This document shows positions 25,254-38,375 of a DNA stretch of 64,000 nucleotides, piece by piece (position 1 is the first letter of the stretch; each line of letters begins with the position of its first letter). Origin of the DNA: Dermatemys mawii (taxonomy: Eukaryota > Chordata > Testudines > Dermatemydidae); the NCBI GenBank assembly GCA_007922305.1, contig ML677386.1, forward strand, positions 11,017,830 to 11,081,829, in the 5' to 3' direction. A program made the position numbers and the translations under genes. The notes under the pieces were generated by a model, which saw only the letters and a program-made list of their open reading frames with translations, did not search any database and was not told the origin of the DNA.

Positions 25254-28223
25254 CAGACAAAACACTTCATTTTCACTTGTTAGTGTATTAGAGGAGTTAT
25301 TTTTTCAATATTTTGTTTTGCTACCAATTCCACAATTTCAACTTTGTCCCACTTGGGAAAAAACAAATTTTAAAATCTTGGCATTTCTTGTTGGATTGGA
25401 ATTCCAAATGCTGACACCTATACTTACAAATGGACTTAGTCTTATCAAAACAGTAACATAGGATCCTTTCAATATTTAATTGGTATAGCTTGGCACAATA
25501 TGGTTGGATTTATAGTTTGAAGATTTACCCATAGGTGGCTGACCTCAAGAATAGATCTTTGAGGCCTAAGAATCAAAGGCATAGGGTAAAATTGTAAATC
25601 TACCCCAAATCATTAGAGAAGTCCAGGGAGGAAAGATCCTTGGTGCAAGTCACTGGAGAATAAACGCAAGTGACTTTAAACTCCTCCACCCAATCTCAGG
25701 ACCAATGGCAGACAACAGAGCACAAGTCTAAGATCTCTGCATAAGCCTAAGCCACAGATGCCATCTCTGATGGCAATGAGGCTACCCTGATTTACCCCTA
25801 AGAAGGCTCTTTCAACAAGAATTTCTTCCAAGTACTAAATTTGTGCAGAGCCTTCTGAGTGTGAAAACAGAGTCCTACCAGGAAATGGGAGAGAGAACAA
25901 AATGGAAAGCCTCATATCACGCTTCAGTATTACACCCTCACCAGTCAGTCTTCTGGAAGGGTCAAAACTGGTGCAGGGAAGCTAGTCACTCAGTTTTAGT
26001 CCCTGCTGAGTCTAGGGTATACAGCACAAACACACTACCTTGGTCAAGCAGATGTCTTCCTCACTGACTTACCTTTAGGTTCATGTCTCTTGTTCAAGCA
26101 GGAGTGGAACTGGGCAGAGCTAAAATAAGTCCTCCTTTTCCTTAGTGTCAGTAAAGATGTTTAAGGCTTCAAATCTGTAGGTTAACCAACCTCAAGCTTT
26201 CTGAAGGCATTTTGAGCTGAGCTACATCCTTTTATTTTGCCTTGGATAATGGCACAATAGAAATTTAAGAATGCTGAGGCAGAGATGTGATCAGAGTCTC
26301 ATTTCAGGTCTAATTAGCTTTATTCTTCTGATCATCGAAATTATGAAGCATTATCCATTCCTTTCAGCCTCCAGTGGAAAAATGTTAATCACACAACTCT
26401 GGCAAATTACCTGTAGTTCAAACAAAATTAATTGTTTTTTGACCCAGCAATAGAAAGCCCTTAAAGTTAGACGTTCCTGGAGTCCATAGTGCCACAGTTA
26501 CAGCTATGCATCCCTTAATGTCCCAGAACAAGAGACTGAACTGAAGGACAAAGGTAAACTAGCCAACAGACTGAACCCCTACAAACAAACTGCTAATCTA
26601 CTAAATCAGAGGTTCTTAAACTGGTCTTTGGACAATTCATGATAGTCTCTGGAGGACTACTACTTCCTTATTTCCACCTGTTTCTCGGAGTGGGGCAAAG
26701 CCTTTGATGGTCAAAAGGAAATTATATGACAATCCCACATCTTGAGTGTTGAGATCAATGAGAGAGAACAGTCTCTTCCTGCCACTGCTATGCAAAGGAT
26801 TTTGAGCTCTCATCCCAAGAGTGATCTCTACAGGAAATACTGAGAACCATAGATTTCTTCTCTATACTTCTTTCTGGGAATCCTGATCTGGGGAGGTTAA
26901 TACATCCAAAGTATTACCTAATCCATCTCTCATAGCATCATGTTGAAATCTTTATTTTTCAGCTGGCTCTACTGCAATCTATGTTAAAAAAACCCTAAAA
27001 TCCCATATGGCATAAGGTGTAGTTCTATTTTTAAGAAACTCAGAGGAATATATAATAACAGCTAAAGAAAACACCATTTATATTACATACTGCTACATTC
27101 TAGTTTTTAATAACTAAGTTTAGGTAGTAACAGATCCCATGAAATGCAGTGAGAAAAGAACTACCTGACTAATAAAGGATCAAAACATTACAATAACACC
27201 TTAATCAGATTATAGATTATTTTTGTCTAGCCTGATCTTTATTATATTGAACATTCTACTTGCAACATTTTCCCTAACAAGTGTGGGGCCATAAGCCATC
27301 AACTTTTGCAGAATTTTGACCTTTAATGAAAGCTTAACCTTTACATTCGGAAGGGTTATTATCTTCACAACTACAAACTGATTCACTGATCTTATAGGCA
27401 GAGCTTCTGTCCTTTCCTAAGCATCAGAAGCGGATTGGAATTAAGAGGTTTCTTATCTGTTCCACAGCTCCTATTCATAACCCTGCGAACAGCAGTGAAA
27501 GAGATAATCATATTAATCAGGGGACAGAGATTCATAATTCTAGAAGCCAGGCCACATAATTTAAGTCTATGCATACTACAGAGGAAATGGTCTAATTTTT
27601 ATCCCACAGTAAACAGGAACTTCTGCATGTATAGCAATTCAGACCATCCTGCCTCCCAGGAGCTAGTAAATGAAGTAATCTAAAGCAACTTATTTCAGAT
27701 GTTTTATACAATTCAGTCACCCAGTATTATCCCAGAACCGTTATAGTGAGCAGCTCCACCCAAAGACTGTTTTAACTCTTGGCTAAAGGGTTAAATGATT
27801 CCAGCAAGGAAAAATACCAGCTTCCAATGATCAGATAATCTGCCTTCTTAATAATAAAATCACTCCATGCTCTGAGGGGAGAGTTGTTATAGTATAATGT
27901 TGCAATTATTTATGGAAAGAAAAGAAACAGAGTTAAGGGATACAGTCAACATAAAAAATAAAGGCGTGAAGGGGAAATCAAGCAACACCTAACTGAAAGA
28001 GCAAAGAGTCTCTCTAGTTTTACTTGGCACAACTGACATAGTCAATTCCACTGTTTTCCCTTGTACAGCTGAAATTCTGTTTTGTCATCAAAAGTTCTAC
28101 AAGAGACATTTCCAGAATACCTCAGCTAGCCGGAAGAAAAATGCAACATTCCCATTATAAATAAGTTAATAAAATAATCATACTTATCACAACAATATAG
28201 GCAACTTGTAGATGTCGCTATTG

Positions 28224-28330
28224 TAGTAACTAAGGCCCCAAATAATTATGAATTATTATTATTAATAAGGCCCCAAATAATTATGTATTATGAATTATTA
28301 TGAATATATGAATTATTATGAATTATGATT
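28224..28330. repeat. Local tandem duplication and AT-rich simple repeat
   Basis: The phrase aaggccccaaataattatg occurs twice, about 36 bp apart, followed by a run of gaattattat units. Confidence 0.8.
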
Positions 28331-30759
28331 TATTACTCTTTAAGAATTGCGCAGGCATCGAGGCTTTTAAAAAGGCAGAGGGCTGAGAGAAAAAAATCCT
28401 CAAAGTCTAATGACAGTTTCTTCAAACTCTCCAGTCTGAGGAAACGCAGAGTTTCTGCAGCCTTTCACAAGAGTATGCTGTTGGTGCAGCTGCTGAGTCT
28501 TCCTTTTTTTCCCTTGTTTGAGAATGAATTAAAATATAGATATCAGAAATACTAAGATACTGAATTATGTTGCCAGATACAGTAGTTGGAAAATTTAAGG
28601 AACCAAACTGAACCAATGACTGTGATTAAATGATGTTACATGTGTAAAAGAGAAGTATAAATGATACAGCTTTTGGGAAAATATTATAAACTTTAATAAT
28701 AGGGTTTACCTCATGGGCAATCCTATTAAGAGAAAGATGAGAGTTGCATTCATAGTGATTTTAGTTTAGGAATAAAGTGAAGAAATAAGGCTATTTGCAA
28801 ACAAATATGCTTATGCTATCAAAACAGCGAAATACACCCACGCTGAAAAGGCAATAAATAAATTCATGTGTAATCAAATAGTGTGTTCATACAGACACTT
28901 GATCACAGAATAATAATCAGAATATGTAACTGTTTATTTGATCAATAAGACATAGCTCAAGTGTACAAAGGTCCCATCATTGTTCTTAAAATATGGAGAA
29001 CAAAAATGGAAGATTTATATATCTGTTCCAGCCTGTTGGAAAACAACAGCTCTTGAAGAGACTTTACATATTTACTTTACATTGTAAAACAAGTCTAAAA
29101 AGCATCAAAGAATGTGGAGGGACTTTATATAAACCATAACCTTTAAACTGAATATTTCAGCAACTAGCAAAGTGATGATGGAGAAACCACAACTTGAGCA
29201 AACATAGCCTGCAAAGTTGGCCAAGGGATGCACCGCAGTAGGACTCATGAAAAGCAACTTGCAGAGGTAAACTGCTGACCAAATCAAACCAGCTGGTGTT
29301 CAGTGTACATCCCAAGACAGCTGATGGTACAGCCCAATTTATCTTACGCAAGCTGGTATAACAAGATGTTTTGCACCAAGAGAGTGGAAAACTCCAGTCT
29401 CAGTTGCAAGAACTCAAAGACTGATGCCTTGTTCCCCAAATGAATGGTGAGAGGACAAACCTCATTTTGAATCTTTGGCAGAAGTATGAGCACCTTCTGA
29501 TTTGTCTATACCAGCATCTCTCAGAAGAACCACCAAAAGAAATGGAATAAAATGGCCTGCCTCCTTCAGCACATTGCTTCCTGAAAACTGGGGACCCCTA
29601 TAACGGAGAAGACTAAGGTCCTGGGCCAGACACCTGGGAGTCCTCCTGGTGATATGGAGTATCTTCTCAGTTAGGCACCTTTAACTATCTCTTTCTATTT
29701 TACAGGGATTTAGGATGCCTGTTAGCACACTGGGAAAAGACTGTAATTATGTTCGTCCTTTGCTCCACCTGTATTTGTAGTTTCAATTCCTGCTGTGAAC
29801 AGTAACAATTGAAAGCCGATGGCTGAGCAAAAATCTGGCAATAAGTAAACCAACATACTTTCTGTTGTGTGATGTCCCAAATCAGTCACTTGATTACCTT
29901 CTGAAACTAGGTCCCTGACAAGTAAGGGTAAGGATAAGTAAGGAAATGTACACACTTCTGTATCTGCTTTAAAGACTGCCACAGAGTTAGCATATATTCT
30001 TCATTTGTAACAGGTTAACTAAGACTGTGAAACACACTGGTGTCTTTCAAGTTCTAGGTGTATACAGACATAAAATCAGACCATGTGTGCAAGTCTCTTG
30101 AACTGCACTCAGTCTATAAAGTTTGTCTTAAATGTAGGACCTTATATTAGATAGTTAAAAGTGTTTAATCAGATCCTGGGGCTAATATTATTCATTGGGA
30201 AGTAAGTTAAAAGAGTTGACTAGTGTAAATCCATTACGAAGGAGACCTTGGGTGAAGTGGCATGTAAATAATTGATCAAATTATCTTATGTTTTAGCTAT
30301 GGCTGGCTTTTCCTCCACTTTGTTAGCAACACCCGAGTCGATAACCAACTGGCACAAGTGAGGTCCTATTTTGAGGGACTCTCTAATATCTAAACAAAAT
30401 CTCCTTCCCAGGACAGCGAATGATTATAAAGTGTTATTTTCTATTGTGGTTGTGTTATTTGATTGTGAAAACCTCGATGGCTATCGTATCAACCAATTTT
30501 CTAGTTTAGGCTAGCAAAATCATAGCCCAATACTATTTTTGCCATCTTATGCCTTTTGTTTAGTTAAGCATCAAAATTCAAAGAATCCTAAGAAAGATAG
30601 TACAAATAATCAGTTAAGCACTATGCTTAACTAAGGTTTGTTTTATACCCTATCTTTTTTACAACACTACAGGAAAGTCATTATTAGTGTGGTGGGATTT
30701 TAGAGACTAAATTTTATAGTCTTGCACAACAACTTTTAAGAAGGTAATTAATTTTATAC

Positions 30760-31272
30760 AAAAGCGACAAAGAGTCCCGTGGCACCTTACAGACTAACAG
30801 ATATACTAGACAATAAGTTTTTGCAATTGGCTAGCCAACACTTCAATCTCCTTGGAAACACTATAGCAGATTTAAAGGTAGCCATCTTGCAGCAAAAAAA
30901 CTTCAGGACCAGACTGCAAAGAGAAACTGCTGAGCTTCAGTTCATTTGCAAATTTGACACCATCAGCTCAGGATTAAACAAAGACTGTGAATGGCTAGCC
31001 AACTACAAAAGCAGTTTCTCCTCCCTTGGTGTTCACACCTCCAAATCAACTGCTAGAAGACAGTCTCATCCTCCCGATTGAACTAACCTTGTTATCTCTA
31101 GCCTGATTCCTGCCTGCATACTTATATCTGCCTCTGGTCATTTCCACTGCACGCATCCAACAAAGTGGGTATTCACCCACGAAAGCTTACGCTCTAATAC
31201 ATCTGTTAGTCTATAAGGTGCCACAGGACTCTTTGTCGCTTTTGCAGATCCGGACTAACACAGCTACCCCTC
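30760..31272. mobile_element. Penelope-like retroelement remnant with inverted terminal segments
   Basis: The left arm, beginning aaaagcgacaaagagtcc and continuing through gtggcacc and agactaacagat to about 30,802, reappears inverted at 31,201-31,244. The piece after the right arm (ggactaacacagctacccct) is the tail seen in many turtle copies. I assign it to Penelope-like elements because of the hammerhead-type fold at 31,157-31,194 and the inverted-segment structure; no RT or GIY-YIG domain is present. A 100-codon frame at 30,779-31,081 is open but I do not recognise its product. Confidence 0.55.
31157..31194 (+). ncRNA. Decayed hammerhead ribozyme motif
   Basis: The stem-II hairpin (gtgggt-attc-acccac) is followed by GAAA and a 3-bp stem III with tetraloop (A-GC-ttac-GC-T) and then C at the expected cleavage position, as in minimal type I hammerheads of Penelope-like elements. 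The CUGANGA core reads CCAACAA here and there is one extra A before stem II, so this copy should be inactive. Confidence 0.5.
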
Positions 31273-31282
31273 TAATTTTATA

Positions 31283-32040
31283 CAGTAACTTGTCACTTAA
31301 TGTTGTAGTTACGTTCCTGAAAAATGCAACTTTAAGTGAAATGATGTTAAACAAATCCAATTTTACCATAAGATTTAATGTAAATGCGAGGGGTTAAGTT
31401 CCAAGGAAAGTTTCTTTGGCAGACAAAAGGCATTATATACTGTACAGCACTGTACTGTGGTTGTTAAGTCCTCTGGCCTGCCCCACACAGGCACAGTCCA
31501 CAACAGGCAAGGACGCTAGGAAGCACCTTGCGCACCGGCAGCTTCCCCTGAAAAGAACAGGCGTCGACTTTGCTAGGGGATGCTCCAGGCCTGCCTTTTC
31601 CTATTCCCATTCCACTCCAGGCCCACCTCTTCCCACCCACAACCTACCTCCTCTCTGTAACATACCATGTCCCCACTCCTCCCCGCTGCTGCTCCCTAAG
31701 TCCTAAGGGAGAGAGGGAGGAAGGGGGAGGAGCGGGGACGCGGCACTTCCCTGCTCCTTCCCCCTCCTCCCAGAAAGTCCTAAGCGCCATCAAACAGCTG
31801 TTTGGTGGTAGGGAAAGTACTGGGAGGGAAGGGGAGGAGGCGGAGAAGAGGAACTTGTGCAATGCTCCCTTGTAAAGTCACTGCTCTTCCACAGAATTGT
31901 ACAAGCAGTGGACAGAGCAGGCAGCCAAACGAGGTTATAAGGGAGCATTGCACAACTTTAAATGAGCATGTTCCCTAATTTAGCAGCGACGTAACTTTGA
32001 AACAACATTAAGCGGGAGGACATTAAGTGAGGAGTTACTG
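31283..32040. mobile_element. Tigger/pogo-like non-autonomous transposon, 758 bp
   Basis: Ends cagtaacttgtcacttaatg and (complement of) cattaagtgaggagttactg are inverted repeats, with TA on both sides (31,281-31,282 and 32,041-32,042). The GC-rich middle near 31,560-31,860 gives open frames that are not transposase. Confidence 0.8.
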
Positions 32041-33631
32041 TACTTCAGGATGTAAGATAGTCACCTGAAAGCATAACTTCTCACCCACTCTAGAGCTCTG
32101 TACAACTGGTCAATTAAGTAAATGATAGAAGTTTTTGCAGTCCTTGAAAACATCATGTACTGGTCACTACCAGGAAGCAGATTACCAGGCTAAATGGACC
32201 ACCGACCTTACTGAACAATTCGTATGTACCCACATATTTTATAATAAAGAGACCCCAGCAGGCAGAAGAGGATGCAGGTTGTAATTCCTTTGGTACTGAA
32301 AAATTTCCTTGTAAAGTTTCCAGAGATCAATCCCACTTGCAGATGGGATTCAATATCCTTCTAACTAAAACTGCAAAGGAAAGAATGTGCTGAAATCATA
32401 GTAAAAGTACCCATCTACAGAGTAAGGAATGAAAACCCCCAAAAATCTGCAGAATGTAGGCATGTGCTGAATTAGGTATAATGAAGTTCAGTTCTGTCAC
32501 CACTCCTGCACATTTCTATAAAGACTGCAATGGCTCCTTAATATTTTTATTTTTGATTTTTAATTATTGTTGTTATTTGCATACAGACTGAACAGATAAA
32601 ATGTATAAATAGAGATTGAACACTGAGAAACTTAAACTGCCCCAGATTAGGCGTCAATCATTATTTTTTACACTACAAAATAGAAGCAATGTCTGATAGA
32701 CATACACTCAGAACAGCCAAGTGAATATCTGAAATTGAATAATCTTACGTATTGTGGGGCAACACACGTGCTATTGGAGGAGAGGGGGGATTTACTCATG
32801 AGTTCATTTTAAAACAAGGTGATTTTTAAAAATCTTATGTATTTTCACTAAACTGAAATCAAGGATATATAAAATATGTAAAAAAAATTATTCCTCTATT
32901 GCAAGCAGTCTTAATCCCATAAGTTTAATTGATTAAATAATTACACAGATGCCACTAGTGTAGAGCACAATTATAAAATAACTCTGTGCTATTTAGGGTT
33001 ATATTCTTAAGGACCCCATACTTGCTTCACAAGCACAGACAGCAATTTATATCATGGTCAAAGGAAGATCTAACTCACTGTACTAAGTGCATTTGTAGTA
33101 CACTTGTTGCTATAAATAATTGCTTACATGAAATCAGTAAATGTATGCATAAATATCTATATAAATCAATACTTAAATCTCTTAATAAAATAAGTCTGAG
33201 ATTTGTGCACAGGCTAAAATATTTGAATCCATGAATGCAGAGTTCAGCTCCTGCTTAAAAGATAGGCAAAGTAAGGAGAAATTGATAAAAAGTGGTTGGA
33301 ACTCAAAGATAGTATTCCATCTGCAAGTACACTCTACATGCATTCGCTTGGGCAGTGGCTGGTGCCCAGTAGTTGCACTGTGAACTATGAATTATCTGCC
33401 ACTATCTCTAGCTTTCTGCAGACACACTCCACCACACCTCAGAGACTACCTCATAGCTGCTTTTCCAAAGCTTCAGCAAAACACTTCTTGCCAAGCAGGG
33501 AGTGACTGCTGAACATCTACTCAGAAGGGAGGCCAGCGCAAAGGACAAGGGCACATAGGAATTTAGTCTACTTGGGGGAAAACCTCTTATCAAGAAATGT
33601 TATTCTCTTTGTAAGTTGGAGTAGTACAGTG

Positions 33632-33695
33632 GTTCTCAACCTTTTTTGCACTAGAAACTCGGCAGTCCTCATTCCATCTAGCTTCCTCTAAATCC
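33632..33695. mobile_element. hAT end fragment
   Basis: cagtggttctcaacctttt is a common hAT terminus. No matching right end follows, so only a fragment is supported. Confidence 0.4.
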
Positions 33696-34752
33696 TCCAC
33701 ATTTAGCAATATGGGAAGGCCAGGTTGAGGCTTGTTTCTAAATACTTTAGATCAGTTATAGGGCACTAAGTAAGAGTTCTTATTAGGATGGTACTAAACA
33801 ATTTCCCTTGGCTCCTCCAAGACTTTGGAAATCTCTCAGAAGCCTCTGCTTCTGAGCTGTATTAGGCATTGAGAAAGAGGTACCCAGAGGACAGCTAAAT
33901 GTAATGGCTTAGTTAGTACAACTCAAGTGTACCCACACAAATAGCTGCCCAGCATTCAAAGGGCTAAATGGAAAGACACAAGAGAAAAATGTTTTACACA
34001 GATACACAGGCAACAAGAGCAGCAGCACTGCAAGCTCATGAACTATGGCTTGTCTATATTCTTCCCCACTGTCCTGGAGAGGAGTAGTTCAAAGTATATG
34101 CTTATTCTGACTTTTGCTTTTCTCTAAAAATTGCTAAATTGCCAATTATGATGGATGAAACTTGAGAGGAACCACCACCATATTTCCACAAGGTGAATAA
34201 CTTTTGGTCAGTACAGAACTGGAGACAGTAGAGGTTGAAAAGCTCCACAGCCCTTTAAGTCCACACACATTTAAATTCTAAATTTTAATTATTAAAATAC
34301 TTGTCTCTCACATGCATGGCATTAAAATACTTGTTCAGTTAACTGTGTAAGAAGAGTCTGAAATGCTGTGTACTTTCAAGATGCTGCTGAATAAGAAAAC
34401 TCAGGTATCTGTGAAAAACATGCATGATAGTAAGGCCTTGTCTAAACCACTGAGTTTTGTCGACAAAAAGTTATGCTGCTTTAAACAAACCACTGTTGCA
34501 TGTCAACATTATGCTCCTTGTGTTGGCAGAGCACTTATCCCACTGTGCAAGTGTCTGGAGAGTGTTTTGCAATGCCTCACGTGGTAGGTGCGTGTCACAG
34601 TAAAGAAGTTCCATGGACATCCTACTAGATTGCCAGTTGCTTTCCAAGTGAGGTGGGGGGGGACGACAGTGTGTGTGTTGGGAGAGGGTTTGTGAGAGAG
34701 ACTGCGTATGTGTGTGCTGAGGAAGAGTGGGTTGGCATGCTATCTCTAAATT

Positions 34753-34944
34753 CACATAATTTCAGGATTGGAAGGGATCTTAGGAGATCATCTAGTCCAA
34801 CTCTCTGCTCAAAGCAGGACCAAACCCCAACTAAATCATCCAACAGATTTTTTTGCCCCATATCCTTAAATGGCCCCCTCAGCAATTGAACTCACAACCC
34901 TGGGTTTACTAGGTTAATGCTCAAACCACTGAGCTATGCCTCCT
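34753..34944 (-). repeat. tRNA-derived SINE with CR1-like tail (turtle Cry-SINE type)
   Basis: On the minus strand the head reads ggaggcatagctcagtgg (A box) and then ggttgtgagttcaattgc (B box), as in a tRNA. The tail, tggactagatgatctcctaa and ggatccc-type phrases, is shared with the 3' end of CR1. This composite is the strongest pointer to a cryptodiran turtle. Confidence 0.8.
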
Positions 34945-35312
34945 ACTCGTGCCCACACAGCAGCCTGAACAACCAATCTTGGGGTAGGGGGCCAGCCCTC
35001 CACATCAGTACCCAGCTCTGCATAGCACAACAGTCTCCCCCTACCCCACAGCAGCAGCAGCCCACTATGTCTGCCTGCTAATGGTTCTGTGATTTCCTCC
35101 CACTGCCTTCTCAGCTGCCAGGAGCAGCTTCCTCAGCAGCTCTGTGAGCTCTCCAGACTGAAGAATGTCAAAGCTTCCAGGAGTTTGAAAGGCGAGAGGC
35201 GCAGGTCTGCACAGCAGCCGAGTTCAAAACAGTGAGCAGAGTGATGAACACAGGCATTTTGGGATACTGGGGGAGGCAGTTATGGAAACATAATGAACAG
35301 CAGCATCTACAT

Positions 35313-35609
35313 CAGGGATCGGCAACGTTGGCATGTGGGACCATAGGGTAAGCATCCTTAGCAGGCCCTTGTTTACCTGGCGTTTTGCTGATTGTGGCTC
35401 CTGCTGGCCGCGGTTTGCTGTCCCGATCCAATGGGGGCTGCGGGAAGCAGCGCAGTGCTGGTTGCCGCTTCCCGCAGCCCCCATTGGACTGGGACGGCAA
35501 ACCGCGGCCAGTGGGAGCCGCAGTTGGCGAAACGCCAGGTAAACAAAGCGGCCGGGTCCACTACGGGTGCTTAGCCTGTGGTCCCACGTGCCAACGTTGC
35601 CGATCCCTG
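35313..35609. mobile_element. hAT foldback element with exact 8-bp target duplication
   Basis: atctacat flanks both sides exactly (35,305-35,312 and 35,610-35,617). The ends cagggatcggcaacgttggc are perfect inverted repeats, and the complementarity extends inward (ggcaaaccgcggcc and the gctgcgggaagc blocks), so most of the 297 bp can fold as one hairpin with a centre near 35,450-35,460. Confidence 0.9.
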
Positions 35610-38204
35610 ATCTACATAGATGCTTTGTCACTTTAACTTTGCCACAAAAAGCTTTATGCCTCTCACTGAGGTGGTTTTGTTTTGCTTATAGTGTGTACAC
35701 TTCCACTGTTTGCGCATCAAAAGGTTGCTTTTTGCCTACCAAACTGTGTAGTGTAGAAAATGCCTAAGTTTTCTGTAAAGACATTTAATAAGCAATTTGT
35801 GGGAAGACCAACAGACTTACCCCCCATTTTTACACAAAGAGGCCACACAGCTTTTTGAAGTCTGAACCTTTGAAAGGTTGTCTCATTTAACTGTAAAACA
35901 TTAGCTATATGTATTCTGTAGTGATATCAGCACATTGTGTAAGAATTCACATTTTCTTCTCTATGATTTTAAAATATAGTGCAAACAACTTCATATCTTT
36001 TTAAAACATACACATATAGCACACAACATTTTGCACAGTCCTACACCACACACAAATACAGCAACATATATATGGCAATCATATTCTCAGGTTATAAAAG
36101 CTACTGATTCTCCAGTTAAAATGTTTTACTAAGGACTAGTATCATACTTTCAGTGTTGCACCTTCTATTATTAGGTAGTATAATCTGTACACTCGTTACC
36201 CTACATGCAAAAATACTGATCCAAATATACCTGATACTAAGATTGAGAACAAATAAAAACTAATCTACTTTCTTCCTAGACTCATTTACTGGTAATTGCA
36301 ACAGACTGACAAGACCCTATAATATCCTGAACAAACGTTGAGGAATTAAGATGTTTACTGAATTAAACTGAACCATACTGAATTACAGTTAATACATTTG
36401 GGGTACATTGTATTAAAAATGCAACTGTGTGCATGTTATTATAGTATTGTATGTACATTCTCTAGTAGGGACAGGATGTTAATGTACTTCCTCCCTTATC
36501 AGCCCTTTGAAGCCCCTCTCCAGAAAAGCTACATAAAAACTAACTCTAGCTAGATTCTTCAGGGACCAAACAAAGACAGAGTTTTGGGGTAAATACCTTG
36601 ATTTTAAACTGACTCAGGGCCTTCTTCCTAATCCAGCAAATGGACAGAATCCTGGTCCACAGAGGGCCCCAATCCTTAGAGTAGGAGTGGAAGGACTGGG
36701 CCTATTGAGATTTTGTAAGACTGAGGGCTTGTTCTCAGCTGAAGCTGTCACAAATTGGTAACCACAAGGGATTTCCTTGGGTGGGGGGTTGAAGGACTGC
36801 TCCTGAGAAAAACCATGTTAGGTTGAAAGTAATCTTATTACCAGATGTGTAGGTTCTTTTATTGGTCGTGTTTTCTTTGTAGTGCTTTTTTACCTTCAGA
36901 ATAAAATAGGGTTGCATGTGAAGAAGTGTCTGGTAGTTACAACTGCAGCAATTACACCTGTAAACCGTTTCTAAAGATAAAGCAAGCAGGTGTGCATGGA
37001 CAGCCTGTTTCAGCTGGGAATAACACAGTGATGAAAGCAGGGATTTGTGCAGCCTAGAAATACTCTAGTCAGAAAGGAGAAAGATGTTGGTCTCTGCCCA
37101 AGGAAGGCAACTGCTGGAGAGCTGAAGTCTGAGAGTGGGTGCCCTTGCTGGACCACTGAGGGGAAATACAGAAGCATTTGCCCTGAACTGTAATAGTAAC
37201 AAATGTTCCTAAATTAAAGCAGAGCTCTTCCCACACAAGCTAACCTAGATTACCTCAGAGCTCCTATATCACAGTTTCTACTAAATGATTAAATATTACA
37301 GACATGGATTTTCAAATTATACATTTATTGTATGATATAAGGTGGCTGACATTTCAGCTATGAAAGAAGTCAAATTCTATCCAGCCTAAGTTATTCAGAC
37401 ATGTTCTGTAAAGGAGTGTTTGCTTTTCTTTCTGCGTAATTATGCAAGCATGAGGAAACTGAAAAGTGACTAGAGGTTGGTTTGTAAGGGGTAGAAAGGG
37501 AGTGTTTCTTTTAAATGGAGTGGTTTCTTGCAAACCAAAAACCAATCTGGAGAAAAATACACCACAAGTCTTACCTGTTCTCTTAACTCCTTCATGAGAG
37601 CAGTCCCCAACTAGTGGTGTTCCTGTGTCACCCCAGCACTTCTGCTGCCACCCACACAGCTGATTAGAAAATAAAGGTCACTAAATTCCTTAACTAGTTT
37701 CCAGACTGCAGCATGAGTATGAGAGCAGTTGTCTTTCAGCTGACTTGTGCGGCAGGATAGAAATTAGTTACTTAAAGTTTAGAAAACATATTTCACTTTA
37801 GTCCATCATGTGTACACAACACAATGAACTGGAGTAGCAGACTGGCCTTTAGGCAGCATAATTGTAACATAAGCATGCACCAGTGACCTCTGTAGGAGAG
37901 CTATACATGTCCCTGTGAAATGACTGTTAAAACCAATATGTAAATTCAGAATGAAGATGTTTAAAAAACACATTCTTTCTGTTGCATAGCTTTGTCATCT
38001 TTGAATGAGCATCCAACAACACCTGAGCCAATGGAATACAAATGTATTCACAACTACGTAAAACTGTAAGTTAGGCTTGGCATATTAAAGCTCCATTTTT
38101 GAAGGTCAAAGAGATACTAACATTTAAATAGGCATTTTTCAACATTTTCTTTTGTTACAACCATATTAGCTCTAGCCAGACACACAGAAAAACCCTGTTG
38201 ATCC

Positions 38205-38375
38205 AATCTAACTGGGACCAGAGCCAGATCGGATAATCAAAAATTCGGATAATCCGGAGAATGGGACAATGCAAAGCTGCAGCACCGTCTAGAGGCCATA
38301 GGACAGATCGTCTGCTTCTGTACCTGTGTGGCTGGTTGTTTGATTAATACGGAGAGTTGGATAAAGGAGTGTCAG
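38205..38375. mobile_element. Tigger-like transposon remnant
   Basis: aatctaactgggaccag, gatcggataatcaaaaattc and ggataatccgga, then at the right end tacggagagttggataaagg, are the decayed TIR phrases of a pogo/Tigger family with GGATAA-type ends. Boundaries are approximate. Confidence 0.5.

Larger units (their letters stand above)
34431..35766. mobile_element. Non-autonomous DNA transposon carrying a SINE and a foldback element
   Basis: The outer ends taaggccttgtctaaaccac and gtagtgtagaaaatgcctaa are an inverted pair of the TTGTCTACAC group. Internal sequence is interrupted by the SINE at 34,753-34,944 and by the hAT foldback at 35,313-35,609. Without these the host element is about 0.85 kb. 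Confidence 0.6.

Noticed and set aside
26608..26850. hAT MITE with ends cagaggttcttaaactgg and actgagaacca
   Set aside because: The flanking 8-mers do not match and the interior is unremarkable, so I left it as a weak possibility.
30760..31272. CRISPR-like or regulatory inverted repeat
   Set aside because: The paired arms are the terminal segments of a repeat found again at 50.2 kb. There is no repeat-spacer series.
34880..34944. Functional tRNA gene
   Set aside because: A and B boxes are present, but the body is joined to a CR1-like tail and lacks a complete cloverleaf, so it is a SINE head.
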